Below are positions 43,800 through 54,450 of a stretch of 64,000 nucleotides of DNA, piece by piece. Made by a program: the position numbers and the translations under genes. Origin of the DNA: Dastarcus helophoroides (taxonomy: Eukaryota > Arthropoda > Insecta > Coleoptera > Bothrideridae); assembly GCA_028583605.1 (NCBI GenBank), contig CM053329.1, positions 9,672,001 through 9,736,000 on the forward strand, given 5' to 3'. The notes under the pieces were generated by a model. It did not search any database and was not told the DNA's origin. It was given only the letters and a program-made list of their open reading frames with translations. Every line of letters starts with the position of its first letter. Positions within the stretch are counted from its first letter, which is position 1.

Positions 43800-45070
43800 T
43801 AAGTTAACACTTAACATTTCAAAGGTTTTTTGACACATTTTATATTTTTCTAGTAATTTTGTTGAGAAATGAGTAAATATTATGTCAAGAAGATTAATTT
43901 TTCAAATTCAAATTTTATTATTAAAATATTGACTTTTTCGTTGGAAGTTTTGGTCAATAATATGATTTTTTCGAAATTTAAAATTTTTCGTAAAACTCTC
44001 AATTCTAGTTTTTTTACTTCTTTTTAGATTCTTTATTTAAATTTTGATTATAAATTAAAATTCTCTTAATCAGAATTTACATTTTCTTCAATTTTTTCTA
44101 TCAACATGTTTCTAGACAGTTTCTGGACATATTAATTTTTTTATAATTTTTTTTGTTCCGATTTTAAGTTTTTCTCTAAATATGGACTTTTTTCGAAATC
44201 TTAATTTTATCGAAATTTCCAGAAATATTTTATATAAATTATGTCTCTTGCTATTCCAAAAAGTACACAATTTTAACTTTTCGTTTGACTTTGTTTTGGA
44301 AATCTGAAAAATTTTTTCTACTTCCCAAAATCCTTGTGTTGAAATTGGTAAATTTAAAATATTCCCAAACTTTTAAATTTGGGTATAAACATTAAATTGC
44401 AGTTTTTTCCATAACTTTGATTTACTAGAAATGTTGACATTGATCCTAAATGTCCATTTGTGTAGAAATTTCGAAAATTTCCTTAAATAGAAACTGTGGA
44501 GCGTTTACTTTTTTTCTAATGTTTCGATTTTAAACTTGAAATATTCACTTTCCAGGTAACAAATTTTTTTCTAAATTTCCAATTAAAATATCAAGATTGA
44601 AACAATGTTATTAGAAAATTTTTATATTTTTCCAACTTTAAGTTAACACTTTAATTTAACTTAAAAAAAATGGAATAATCATTTATAAAAATTAGGTGTT
44701 TTTTGTAGAAGTTATAAAGTTTCTCATAAAACTGTGATTTTAGATTATTAATTCTTTTACATTTCCAAATGTTCGGTTACAAACCTAAAATTTATATATT
44801 TTTTTAGTAGTTTTGGTATAATTTTTAAAACAAATTAAAAAAATTCTGATGTTTACAGTCAAATTTTTCTTTCAAGTTTCGGTTAAAAAAGTTTTTTGTA
44901 AAAAAAATTGTAAATTTAAACAATTTACCGATTTTTAGTTGTTGAAACGCCAACACAAAATTTAAAATTTCTTAGAATTCCAAAATGAAATTTGTTATTG
45001 ACATTTTGAATTTTAGTTCGTAATTTTAAGTTCAATTCAGCATTCTAAAAAGGGAAAATTGAATGTAAGC
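43800..45070. repeat. T-rich word-like low-complexity tract
   Basis: TTTTTCGAAATTTAAA, TTGACTTTTTCG and AAATTTTCG words with T-rich plus strand. The polarity flips to A-rich just after the family C repeat (45300-46080). No gene. Confidence 0.55.
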
Positions 45071-45089
45071 ATTAGGATTCTAATACACA

Positions 45090-45270
45090 GACCAATAGGT
45101 TTTAACATTTATAAGATTCGAAGTTTGATAACGAAATACCGGTTTCGATCTTGTAAGATCTCGTCAGTTTGGTGTACCCAACTCGAATGGTAACAAATGT
45201 TCCAACAAGTAAGTACTAAAGAATTCACGAACGTCAAGCGTGTGACTTTTAGTACTACCACCTATTGGTC
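45090..45270 (-). repeat. Family C repeat (hammerhead, inverted ends)
   Basis: Bounded by GACCAATAGGT (45090-45100) and its inverse ACCTATTGGTC (45260-45270). Inside are a hammerhead motif (45131-45174, minus) and a second inverted pair (AGTACTAAAG near 45208 and CTTTTAGTACT near 45246). No coding frame. Only one copy is seen in the window. It lies exactly where the surrounding tract changes from T-rich to A-rich. Confidence 0.65.
45131..45174 (-). ncRNA. Hammerhead ribozyme motif, family C (canonical core)
   Basis: Minus strand: ACCAAA, CTGACGA (45167-45161), stem II GATCTT-ac-AAGATC (45160-45147, six perfect pairs), GAAA (45146-45143), stem III palindrome ACCGGT, A45137 at the cleavage position, then TTTCGT closing stem I (five pairs with one mismatch against ACCAAA). 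CUGANGA, a G-C pair at the base of stem II, GAAA and UH are all as in the canonical hammerhead. Stem III has no loop, so a dimer may be the active form. Best ribozyme candidate in the window. Confidence 0.7.
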
Positions 45271-45299
45271 CATAGAGAAACTATGGCGATCGCCAACTA

Positions 45300-46080
45300 C
45301 TTGCATATGTAAATATTAGAGTCAAAATTTTTATAAAAAAATGTACGTTTTTGAAAAAATTCAGGATTTTGCAAGCCGAAAATTTAAATCGCTATTTAAT
45401 ATTTTAAGTAAAAATTTAAATTTACCAAAAGAGTTTATCACAAAAAATTGGAGTTTGAGTCGAATTTGAATCGAAGAAAAAAATTTTAATTTTAAAAACT
45501 AAAATTTAGAAGTTTTGGAAGAAAAATTAAATTTTCGGCCAAAAAACCTGAAATTTGTTAAAAAAATTAAGTTTCAGCTTCAAAATATTGAGAAAAATAC
45601 CAAATTTTAAGTCTGGGACAAACATTTTATATAGAAAACGATGGAATTCTGAGAAAAATATCGAAATTTAAAAAAATTCAGTTTAAGAAAATGGTCTTAT
45701 TTTTAAAATTAACACAGAAACAGAAAAGCAAAAATCTTTAGAAACAGTTAAAATTGAATATTTTTGAGGAAAAAAATTAGGCTTGAACTTGAAATTCTGA
45801 ACAAAAATTTCGCATTAAGTTGCACTACTAACATCAAAGCTAAAATTATAAAAAAAAACCTTGAATTTAGAGACAAAACTTTAAAATTGAAATTTCAGAA
45901 AAATAAGAATTTTTCTGGATTAATCAAAATTTGAAATAAACTCACTACTTATTTCTAGAAGAAGGACAAAATTTTAAAAAAAAATCAGAAATCTTAAAGA
46001 AAAGCTCCAAGTTAGATGTTTAAGTAGTAATTTAAAGAAAAAGGTGAGGATCTCTCGGAAAACTTATAAATTTGACAAAA
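45300..46080. repeat. A-rich word-like low-complexity tract
   Basis: AAAATTTAAATCG, GAAAAATATCGAAATTT and AAAAATTCAG words. The family B copy 2 is inserted into it with a 13 bp duplication of tract sequence. Confidence 0.55.
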
Positions 46081-46081
46081 A

Positions 46082-46412
46082 TAGGATACACTTCTTTTGG
46101 GATTGGACCGTGTCAAAGAACTAATAAAAGTGCCAATTTCAAAACATCAGAGCACGGTAACTCTACGTCTACCATACCATACTTCTGAGGACCGTGCGCT
46201 GATGTTTTAGAATTGGCCTTTTTATTTTTTCTATTTTGCATATTCCCTTATATTTCCCTTTTATTTATTTATTGTTTTTTCCTTGGTTCTGAAGAAGCCT
46301 TCTACGATAATGGGCAAAACGTCAAACAATTTTAGTAGTTTTTTGACACAGTCCAATCCCCCCGGAAGAAGTATATCCTGTACTGACTCTGGTCGTGGAA
46401 GCCTTCGTTATC
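46082..46412 (+). repeat. Family B palindromic repeat, copy 2, with 13 bp target duplication
   Basis: Left arm ATAGGATACACTTC, GGATTGGACCGTGTCAAAG, then CAATTTCAAAACATCAGAGC; right arm GCTGATGTTTTAGAATTGG, a T-rich spacer, the hammerhead-like motif (46285-46335), TTTGACACAGTCCAATCC and GAAGAAGTATATCCTGTAC. AATTTGACAAAAA occurs directly outside both ends (46069-46081 and 46413-46425), a 13 bp duplication. The left-arm hammerhead is deleted. The right one has CTGAAGA but AAAA in place of GAAA. Confidence 0.8.
46285..46335 (+). ncRNA. Hammerhead-like motif, family B copy 2 (decayed)
   Basis: CTGAAGA (46289-46295), an eroded stem II (GCCTTC..GGGC), AAAAC instead of GAAAC, GTC, then AAACAA. The G of the GAAA box is lost, so cleavage is unlikely in this copy. 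Confidence 0.4.
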
Positions 46413-47075
46413 AATTTGACAAAAAGTTTAAAATTTTTAGAAAAACCTCGAAGTGGATTTTACGCTTGGAGATCCTGCATTAAATAGCATGGTAGAGCTG
46501 GTTTAGATAGAATCCTGGCCAGTTTAGAAGCCTCATTAAGGTTTTCTCTTCCCTGGCGGTACTCTTTTTAACTGTTTTATTTTTAGCGGCGTTTATAGCC
46601 TTGCTGTATTCTTTCTGCAGGTTTCTGAAGGTGACCCATTCATTTTCCATCCTGCTGTTTCTTGCCTTACTAAAGGCCTTCCTTACCTCAATTTTGAGTT
46701 GCGCTAGGTCTGTAGTCCATCAGCTAATTTCTGACTTATTGCTTCTGTTCCTGACAACGCAGTTCTTTTCAAAGATCTCCTTGAGACTTTGCTGGGTTAC
46801 TCTAGCGGCTGTTTCTAGTTGCTTCTTTGTGTGTAAGCTGGAAGGGACCCGCTGTAACAGAGTCTAGCACAGCCCTATACTCATCCTAGTTTGTAAGCCG
46901 AGGATTTTAACTTTGTTCTGTAATTCTTTCCTGACAGACTACGATCTGAATCTGCCTGTGATCTGATTGAGAAGGCTCATCTGAGACCCTGCAGCTCTGG
47001 ATCGCATCAGCGATTTCCCCTGTCGCGAGGGTTATGCCTATAACTTTTTGTATTTTACAGTCCAGGAATGTAGGC

Positions 47076-47279
47076 TCATAACCTTAATTGTGTAATAAGT
47101 TTTGTACTTAAAAGGGATTGATAAAGACTATCCTCTCTCTGGTTGATGTCAGAACTGCCCCACGCTAGGCAATGCGCGTTTGCATCGCATCCCAGGAGAA
47201 GAATTAGCTTTCTATCCTCAGAGTATTTAATCAGCCTCCTAATGTCGGCTGATGCTGGTTCCCCGGTTTTGTAGGGCAT
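47076..47279 (-). pseudogene. R1-like LINE endonuclease fragment
   Basis: 67 codons: DIRRLIKYSEDRKLILLLGC, then DANAHCLAWGSSDINQREDS, LYQSLLSTKL. LLGCDANAHH..WGSSD.N.RG..L...L is the Asp/Asn/His catalytic region of R1-group endonucleases; here the second His is Cys. The frame ends by stop near 47076, and linker-like sequence follows in other frames to about 46480 (VSRRSLKRTAL, KMNGSPSETCRK). Confidence 0.75.
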
Positions 47280-48038
47280 GTATACTGACGCCTCTAGTAC
47301 TCCAAAGGATAGTTATTTAATTTTAAACACAGTTGTATGACACATAGGTCTCCACTACTGAGTTGGGGCATGAAGACTGCATTTAGTCTTTGGCCACAAG
47401 GCAGATTCTCACTTTTTGTTTGTTTGGCATGGTATAAAACACCTCTCAAATTTTTTATTTCATTATTCAAAAGCCAAAGCTTTTGAATTATTGAGAAATT
47501 GATACATTTGTTTGCATCACTAAGAGTTGCCTTTTCAATCTTGAGAATCTTGCCTTACAGTGATGCAGGTTAATCTGTGCTATCAGCAGAGAGGTAGTCA
47601 CTAGAAAAATCAAGGTGACTCCCCAGGGGTGCAGGTATTTTCTCCACTTTATGGGATTTCTACATCAGCTTTACCGCCGCTCAAAAAATTCCACAATGAG
47701 GTCCAAAGTTGCAGGATGTCAGGCCTGTCATTGTCGATTCAGATACCATGGCAGAAAAGTGGGCGCTTTTGATGTTTCGACTGTGGTTGCCATGCACCAC
47801 GATCCAGCTCGAGATGTGCTGCTCTTTGTTTTGTTGATGTAAGAACCATAAGGTTCTTTCGACCGTTATTTCCACGTGGACAATCACCCGGTGATGCTTT
47901 TCAAGGTTATCGGCCGATTCTGCCCTCAGAAAGATCTCCCCGTTCAATTTGTTCTCTGGGAATAGGCTTTTCAGTTACACCCCAGAGGCTTCGTTACTTC
48001 AGCCACCTATGTCTGCACCGTCCCTTTCGCATATTTCT

Positions 48039-48251
48039 TCAAATAAGTGAAAGACACTCCCCACCGTTATACCGGCAATGGGTTCCCTTATGAGAATTTT
48101 GGTTGACTCCACTTCTGGTTGAGTCCATTTTCTGTCCGGATAGTTTTTGGGAATGAGTGTTACGCGGATACAATTTGTAGCGACCTGAGCGTAGACCCTG
48201 AGCCATGGCTGACCCTAGATCTTTTCGTCTCTGTCCGCTGGGTACTCGCAC
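48039..48251 (-). pseudogene. R1-like gag fragment
   Basis: The 70-codon frame begins MRVPSGQRRKDLGSAMAQ, which fits the region just upstream of the CCHC knuckles in R1-type ORF1. The remainder is frameshifted and unreadable. ORF1 protein binds element RNA. The frame's Met is internal. Confidence 0.4.
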
Positions 48252-48344
48252 TTGGGTTATGGTGTTCGACTACATATCTGTTAGAGTGCACATGCAACGG
48301 CTCAAGCCACCTCACTATGACAAGGTAGGAACCATCAAGAGGTT

Positions 48345-49680
48345 TATGTAGGTCACTCGTTCCAAAATATTCGATTTCTTAAAAGGTTTGAAACGGAGAC
48401 TAGTATATGTGCATTATTTCATTCGGTCGCTGGTTTCCTTAAAAGTTTGGAAAATTTGGGAATTGCGTCATTTATACACGTAACGATTACATGTATAGTA
48501 GATTCAACAGTACACAGTTTGTTACAGTGTTTTAGTTTTAGCTTTGCCATATTTAAATTCGAATTATTGGCACACTTTCAGCAGCTTAATAAGCCTAAGG
48601 CCTTTATGTGATTAATTACAGTAACCTTTTTGTAGACAAATGCTCAGCCATTCACAAAAATGGAGCCCTCGTCACTTTTTAATTATTACATGTAAATAGA
48701 TCATGCCCAAACCTCGACATTTATAAATAACCTTCGGGAGAAATTAAACCTGATTTATTTACTCTTCCAGCGTTAGTCGGTGATCACTCAGACTAGATTT
48801 GTAAAAAAATGACAGCTATCATAAATTACGATCATGAACTCCGTCGTGAATGGATAATCTGACATAGGTGTGCGTTTAATGCTTTAAGTTGGCCAACAAG
48901 GATGCACAGTTTAACGTAAATTGAGATAATGCCCGTGTGCATGCTTGACTGCTACCGTTGATGCATGATCAAAATAAATTATATTCCGCAAATGAATGCG
49001 ACTCGAGTCTTAGCATCTGACCGCTACTGAGCTGGTTATTATAGGCGGGCCAAGCTACTGGGCTTCTGGCCGGAATTTCACGCTAAATTAACGATTATTA
49101 CAACGCGGAACCAGTATTTAAATATAATACGCTTCACGCGTCTTCTCCAAAGACCTTTGGTGGCACCATTACACAATTAAATTTTTAAATGCGCCAATTT
49201 TACGAGCTGCATATACGCACGGTTTTATGTTGGACAAAGATCAACTGTCAGGTATTTTTACGTTATGCAGTTTGGAATATAGTTCTACATAAATAAACTT
49301 TTTAATGTAACATTTACTGTCTCAGGTTTACCCAAAACCGGTTAGCTAAACTAATAAATAGCTCAATATACACTTGACTGAATATTAACCTGAAATGTCC
49401 TAATTTGGGTAGACAGGGATATTGAATTGTCATTGTATTTTCTTAATGGTCGATTTAAATATTGAATTACTCATAAAGAAGTCGATATTTTAACATTGAG
49501 TGTATTGATTTGTAATTCATGGTTCGGCCAATAATAACATTATCTTCGGAGTTGAACAAGTTTAGCTTGCTTGCGTTGGAATGCCACCAGCAACCCTACC
49601 AATAGCTGTGCAGAGAAATTAGGCCATTAATAATAGGATTAACTCAAGTAGTTGTGGTTTTCTTTACACGAAAAAAAAAT
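48345..49680. other. Non-coding stretch, nothing recognised
   Basis: Less word-like and somewhat more GC-balanced than most of the window. No frame above 60 codons, no repeat partner, no RNA motif noticed. Confidence 0.35.
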
Positions 49681-49684
49681 TAAA

Positions 49685-50160
49685 AAAATGAAAAGAAAAC
49701 TCTTTTTCGAAAGCTATAGTTAAAGTCAGAATTTTGAAATTAGTTCAACAACTATTGAAATACGACAATTAACTGTCCAAATTTCGAGTTTGAACTTAAA
49801 ATATGAACAATAAAACAGAGAATGATTTTTGAATTTACTAAAGATAATAAAATTTTCTATTTAAAAAATCAAAATGTGAATATAAAAGTCAGTCAGTTTA
49901 AAGTTTAACTTCAAACTTTAATTTTTATTCACATTTTGGCTCTATACTTGGACTATCTTTAAAGATTAAAAATAACATTTTTAGCCTAAAGTTAAATTAT
50001 TAAAATTAAACTTTATCTAGAAAAAAATCTCCTATTTAAGAGTTTAAATTCATACCGAGGCTAATCTAGAAATTTTGAGTTTATGGGTGAAGTTTTGAAA
50101 TTAAAATCAAAAACCTTTTTCTTGATTATTAATTTAGTTATTCAATTATATTAGTTTGGA
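49685..50160. repeat. Word-like low-complexity tract
   Basis: AAAGTCAGAATTTTG and AAACTTTAATTTTTATTC words; a near-palindrome (TTTAAAGTTTAACTTCAAAC..) lies near 49895-49925. No gene. Confidence 0.45.
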
Positions 50161-50565
50161 AAACTTCAGATGGTGAATGTTGCAAAAGAGTACAAACATT
50201 TATCAATATACAGTTGACCCAATTTGAGTAAAATAAAGATAAGACAATTTAAACTCTACCTCTTAATCTAAATCAATATAGCTTACAATTTCATGAACAA
50301 TAAATAGCGAATAAGCATGTTTAGTGTTTCAAAAACTTCTCATCTTTTTACAGCTCAACGTTTCAAATCTGGTTTAAAATTTACTTTATTCTCCGCGCCA
50401 ACGGCGGCATAAAATAAAAAATGCTCCTTCAAGGTGTGCCCTGTGGAGTCGTATGATGCTGAAGTGACACATTATTTATTATTATGGGTATATATTTTAT
50501 AATCGTATCGATATAAATTTTACAGTAACTCCTTTATTTATTTACTATGGAATAATATAGTTGAC

Positions 50566-51590
50566 TCCCGTTGCACTAAGACAAGCTACTGATTTAAATT
50601 TATTCCACATAAAAGAGATATACGGCGTAAAATAATTACTGAAAACATATTTCGTTAACTTATGTGTTGCAGCCATCTCATCTGGGACGTTTATGGCGAG
50701 TTATTAGGAGATAAGGGATCCACTCGATTCGTAGAGGATGATCTTCATTTAGTTAATTAAAATGTTTTTATTCAATTAGCTTTGATTTACATTTGCAAGG
50801 TTCAGCTTCTTGTGTTCATTTCACACCCCAGAAAGAACTGATAGCCTTAATGAGTCAAAACCAGGACATCAAACGATGCGATAATAAAACATGAACATGG
50901 ATGCAGACTTTTAGTAGCAGTTTACTGATGAAAAATTTTGACCATTTTACAATTTAAGAGTGTGGTGGAGTCACAGGTATAGAAAAATAGAAACTTATAT
51001 AGTCGAGACATATATACATAATAGACACAGAATAATTGTCAAAAATTACTGTAATATAAGGCTTAAGAAAAAGAGAGTGGAAGCTCGACAGGAATAGATG
51101 TGTAAGACTGAAAGGAAGGAGAGTAATTGCAGTAAATAAAAGACAATTTACAGTTGATTTACTTACTACAGTGACTTCATATTTCTTATTGTTTTTATTT
51201 TGAAAATTGTATAAGCGGAGAAAGACATCTAATTATCTCTCTATTAATTCGATTAGGGAAGAAACCTTTTTTGAATTTTCAAATACAGTACAAAGAGAGA
51301 TATATTCAGCCTCTTATGAAAAACAAAGTGTTATTTCCTACTAGAAAAGACAACCTTCTAGGTTTTTCCGTTAAAAAAAGACAAAGAAACATGTATTTTC
51401 CGTCCTATTAAAAAGAGACTCCAACACTCGATTAGGCGAGAAGCCTTTCTGAGTGAAATACGAGTCAATAAAAAAAAACTTCAATATCCGATTAAACAAT
51501 AAACAATTTTAAATGCCAAGTAGACAAAGCTATGTCAAAAAACTAATTTTCTACAAGCAAGTAACGTTTTTCAGATATATAGGTAAATAT
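50566..51590 (+). repeat. 1 kb dispersed repeat, copy 2
   Basis: Counterpart of 40974-42011, same orientation, starting CCCGTTGCACTAAGAC. Differences are substitutions and small indels. A family A element follows at the same internal site (after AGGTAAAT), so that insertion predates the duplication of the block. The module tract is at 51240-51500. Confidence 0.85.
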
Positions 51591-51781
51591 ATTTTTTTCT
51601 TTTGGTGGAACGGAGTGGTCCTTGGTTATCTTGAAAAATTGAAATACAAGTTTTGTCTTTCGAGACCAAGAAAGATTATCTCTTGGAAGATGATAGTTTG
51701 GCTATCGAAACGCGTTAGAGCAACCTTTGTTGCGTTTTTTAAACTTTCTTGGTCTCAGGGGACAAGATTTTGTATTTCAAT
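51591..51781 (+). repeat. Family A palindromic repeat with 11 bp target duplication
   Basis: Left arm GGTGGAACGGAGTGGTCC, TTGGTTATCTTG, GAGACCAAGAAAG; centre with decayed hammerhead-like motif (51679-51720, TGGAAGA in place of CTGAAGA, intact GAAACGCGTTAGAG); right arm TTTCTTGGTCTCAGGGGACA. TAGGTAAATAT is present on both sides (51580-51590 and 51781-51791). Confidence 0.8.
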
Positions 51782-51799
51782 AGGTAAATATTAAAGTAT

Positions 51800-52440
51800 A
51801 TTTTTAGTTGCACCAAAAAGTTACTTTCTGGCTATATTTTTTTTTGATATTTTACGTGAAAATCTATGTTTCTTTTGATGTTAAAAGTAAAATTCTTATT
51901 AGTACAGGTTATTAGAGCCTATTTTACAAATATTTACATTGTTTGTTTATTCTGCCCACGAATGTCACTCATAAACAAGACATTATAGATTCATCGAGCG
52001 TGGTTCTGTAAGTGGTGTTCAATGGGCGCATTAGATACGTGTTAAGATTGGTCAAGCAGAACTGATGTAAGGAGTATCATCCGGCGCACGTGCTTCTTTA
52101 TGCTTAATGTCTTTTTATCTTTTTGTCGAAGTAATTTTGTCAGAAATTTGATGTACCTTAAAGATTAACACAAACCTTTACTAGTTTTTGACCTAGGTAA
52201 TCTATTATCAAAGGCCGTAAGGTTAAAAGTAGCTATTTTATTAGCATTTCATTTAATCCCTTAAAAATAATCCCAAAAGTTAAAATCCAATTTTTGAGCA
52301 TCCACATCTTTATTAGAATTTGGACCATCACTTACTATAACTGTTTCAAATTTTTGTCTATGTACTTACGTTAAGTAGTTTCCGATAGAAAGATCGTCAT
52401 CATTTCATAAGTAATATTCAGAGAGGAAGACTGTAAAATG
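51800..52440. other. Non-coding stretch, nothing recognised
   Basis: No coding or repeat feature noticed. Confidence 0.35.
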
Positions 52441-52561
52441 CACTTAAGTAAGAACCCTTTTTAGTTTTCTCAAATAAAAGTAAACAAAAAGGCGTCTATT
52501 TATTTTCTTATCATGAAAAAATACTTCAATATTTGATTAGTAAAGAAACTAGGGTTATTAT

Positions 52562-54038
52562 TAGAGAACGGATTATATGCAACTTGCATATGCATGCATA
52601 TTTGCATGTTTTTGAGATTCTGGCATATTTCTAATAACTGCATATTTTGGCATATTTCTGTTGCATTCGGCAACAAACATGTAAAGTTTAACATCAAAAT
52701 AAGATTTTACCTTAATTAAAGTCATTATTTTTTAAAAACGAAGACTCCACAAGTAAAATTTTTGTCTAACGAGCAACTACACGATTTATATCAAAATTTT
52801 AGTTTCCAGACTGCTTATACACCATTAATTAACAATCAACTTTTAAAATAAACAATGCTTGTTATTAATATATATTCGCATTTCTTATCTTGTCATTTTA
52901 AAACTTGCGTTTCATTATATTTAAATTCTGTAGTGTTTTTTTTTGTAAAAGGGACTGGTCTTTGGTTATCTTCAAAAATTGAAATACAAATCTTATGCCC
53001 TGTACCTCTCTGAAAATGATAGCTTGGATGTCAAAACGTGTTGGAGATACCTTTGTTGTGTTTTTTAATCTTTCTTGGTTTCAGGGGACAAGATTTGTAT
53101 TTCAATTCCTGTAGTGATTGCAGGGCAAAAATGTATCACATATAAACACTTGATTTCGACTATATCTCGAGTAAGTACGGGACAAGGACGTTATTTTGCC
53201 AATTCTACAAAAATATTGTAAGTAGTTAAATACTGCACATATTGGGCTCATATAGTATATTATATTATACAGTAGGGGACACAAATAGATTTTTCCCCTT
53301 TATGTAGGAAATGAATTTTAGGCTTTTAAGTTGGCTTGATCAATATTTTTTAAGTAAAATTACTGCTATGCATTCTTGTCCCTAGACTTCTCTTTGACAG
53401 TTAAACCAACCGAAACAACTTTTCTTGTGAAAAATTTTTTCCTGATGCTTTTAGTAAAATGTTGTTATCCTCATTTGAAAGAATATGAAGTATTTTTTAT
53501 TTAAATGCGTAAAAATTTTACCAAAAACTTATATTGAATTTGAAAGTAATAATGCGGCTCTAAAATTTTCATTACAAAATGCGTTTGCTAGCAATTTTAA
53601 ATTAGCTTAACAATTTATTTAATGGTTGATTTTTAATATTATTTTAGTATGTATAAAAGAAAAAATTAAGTGGATAATTAAAATGCACCTAATGCTATCA
53701 AAATTCAAAATAGAAGTTGCTCTATTTACATAAATATTTTTGAAATAATATGTACCAAGAAATTTTAGTTCGGACAATTTTTGACAATGATTACTAAATA
53801 AAAACATAACTTTAATACTTTTGATTTATAACAATGAAAAGTTATTAAATCTTAGCTTTTTTAAATGGTCATCAAATGTTTGACTTACATCAAACCCAAT
53901 TTTTTTTGATTTATGATGCATACAATGCATATAAATGGGCATGTTTTTCTAATTGCAATGCAAGTTTTGTCAAAAATCTGCATATAATATGCGCATATTT
54001 GGTTCAAAAAGCTGTGCATATACCTAATCCGCTCTCTA
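52562..54038. mobile_element. hAT-like element with 8 bp target duplication, carrying a family A copy
   Basis: Left TAGAGAACGGATTATATGCA; right inverse TAGAGAGCGGATTAGGTATA. GTTATTAT (52554-52561) and GTTATTAA (54039-54046) flank it, 7 of 8 identical. Subterminal TGCATATGCATGC/TATGCGCATAT repeats at both ends are typical binding-site-like repeats of hAT elements. No transposase; the interior is T-rich words plus family A (52936-53108). It inserted into a GATTAGGCGAG-type module. Confidence 0.8.
52936..53108 (+). repeat. Family A palindromic repeat with about 10 bp target duplication
   Basis: Left arm GGGACTGGTC, TTTGGTTATCTTCAAAAATT, GAAATACAAATCTT; right arm TTTCTTGGTTTCAGGGGACA, AGATTTGTATTTCAA. 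TTCTGTAGTG (left) and TCCTGTAGTG (right) flank it. The hammerhead-like centre is decayed (CTGAAAA, CAAAAC, GTTGGAG). Confidence 0.8.
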
Positions 54039-54179
54039 GTTATTAAATACAACTGAACAAAAATTTATTTACACACCAATGTTGTGCGAAAGCCTTTCCA
54101 AGATCATGATGCTGTTTAGCATTGGTATTAACATTATTACTTTGTCGTTCAAAATTGCAGGACATTGAGTCAATTCGAA

Positions 54180-54450
54180 CCTTCATATATTACATTTAAA
54201 ATCGAGATTTTGACTTTATTTCAACTCCATATTATTCATTTTTTGTTCGAAATTTTTTTGACCGTAATTTTCATATTTTAGCTTTATTATCAAAATTATG
54301 ACTTTATTTTCCACACTTCAGCTTTTCAGCTTAAGTTTAAATATTTTGACAATAAATTCAAAACTTTTACTTCAATCTTCACGTTAAATTACTGAGTTTA
54401 AATTTAAATATAAAATAAAAACATCGATTTTAAATTGAAAGTTTTGACTT
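54180..54450. repeat. T-rich word-like tract
   Basis: TTTTGACTTTATTTC and AAATTTTGACAATAAA words; no gene. Confidence 0.45.

Larger units (their letters stand above)
46440..48340 (-). mobile_element. R1-like LINE remnant (gag to endonuclease and linker)
   Basis: The minus-strand order is a gag-like part (48340-47600), endonuclease (47400-47070), then linker (down to about 46480). RT is absent, so the 3' part is lost. GC content is clearly higher than the flanks. The gag frame has VRVPSGQRRKDLGSAMAQ (near 48251-48190), matching the conserved .VR.PTG...GLG.A.V.C segment before the zinc knuckles of R1-like gag. The zinc knuckles themselves were not made out. The family B repeat lies 30 bp beyond its 3' side. 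Confidence 0.65.

Noticed and set aside
46601..48328. Plus-strand frames of 69-88 codons
   Set aside because: Antisense of the R1-like LINE remnant.
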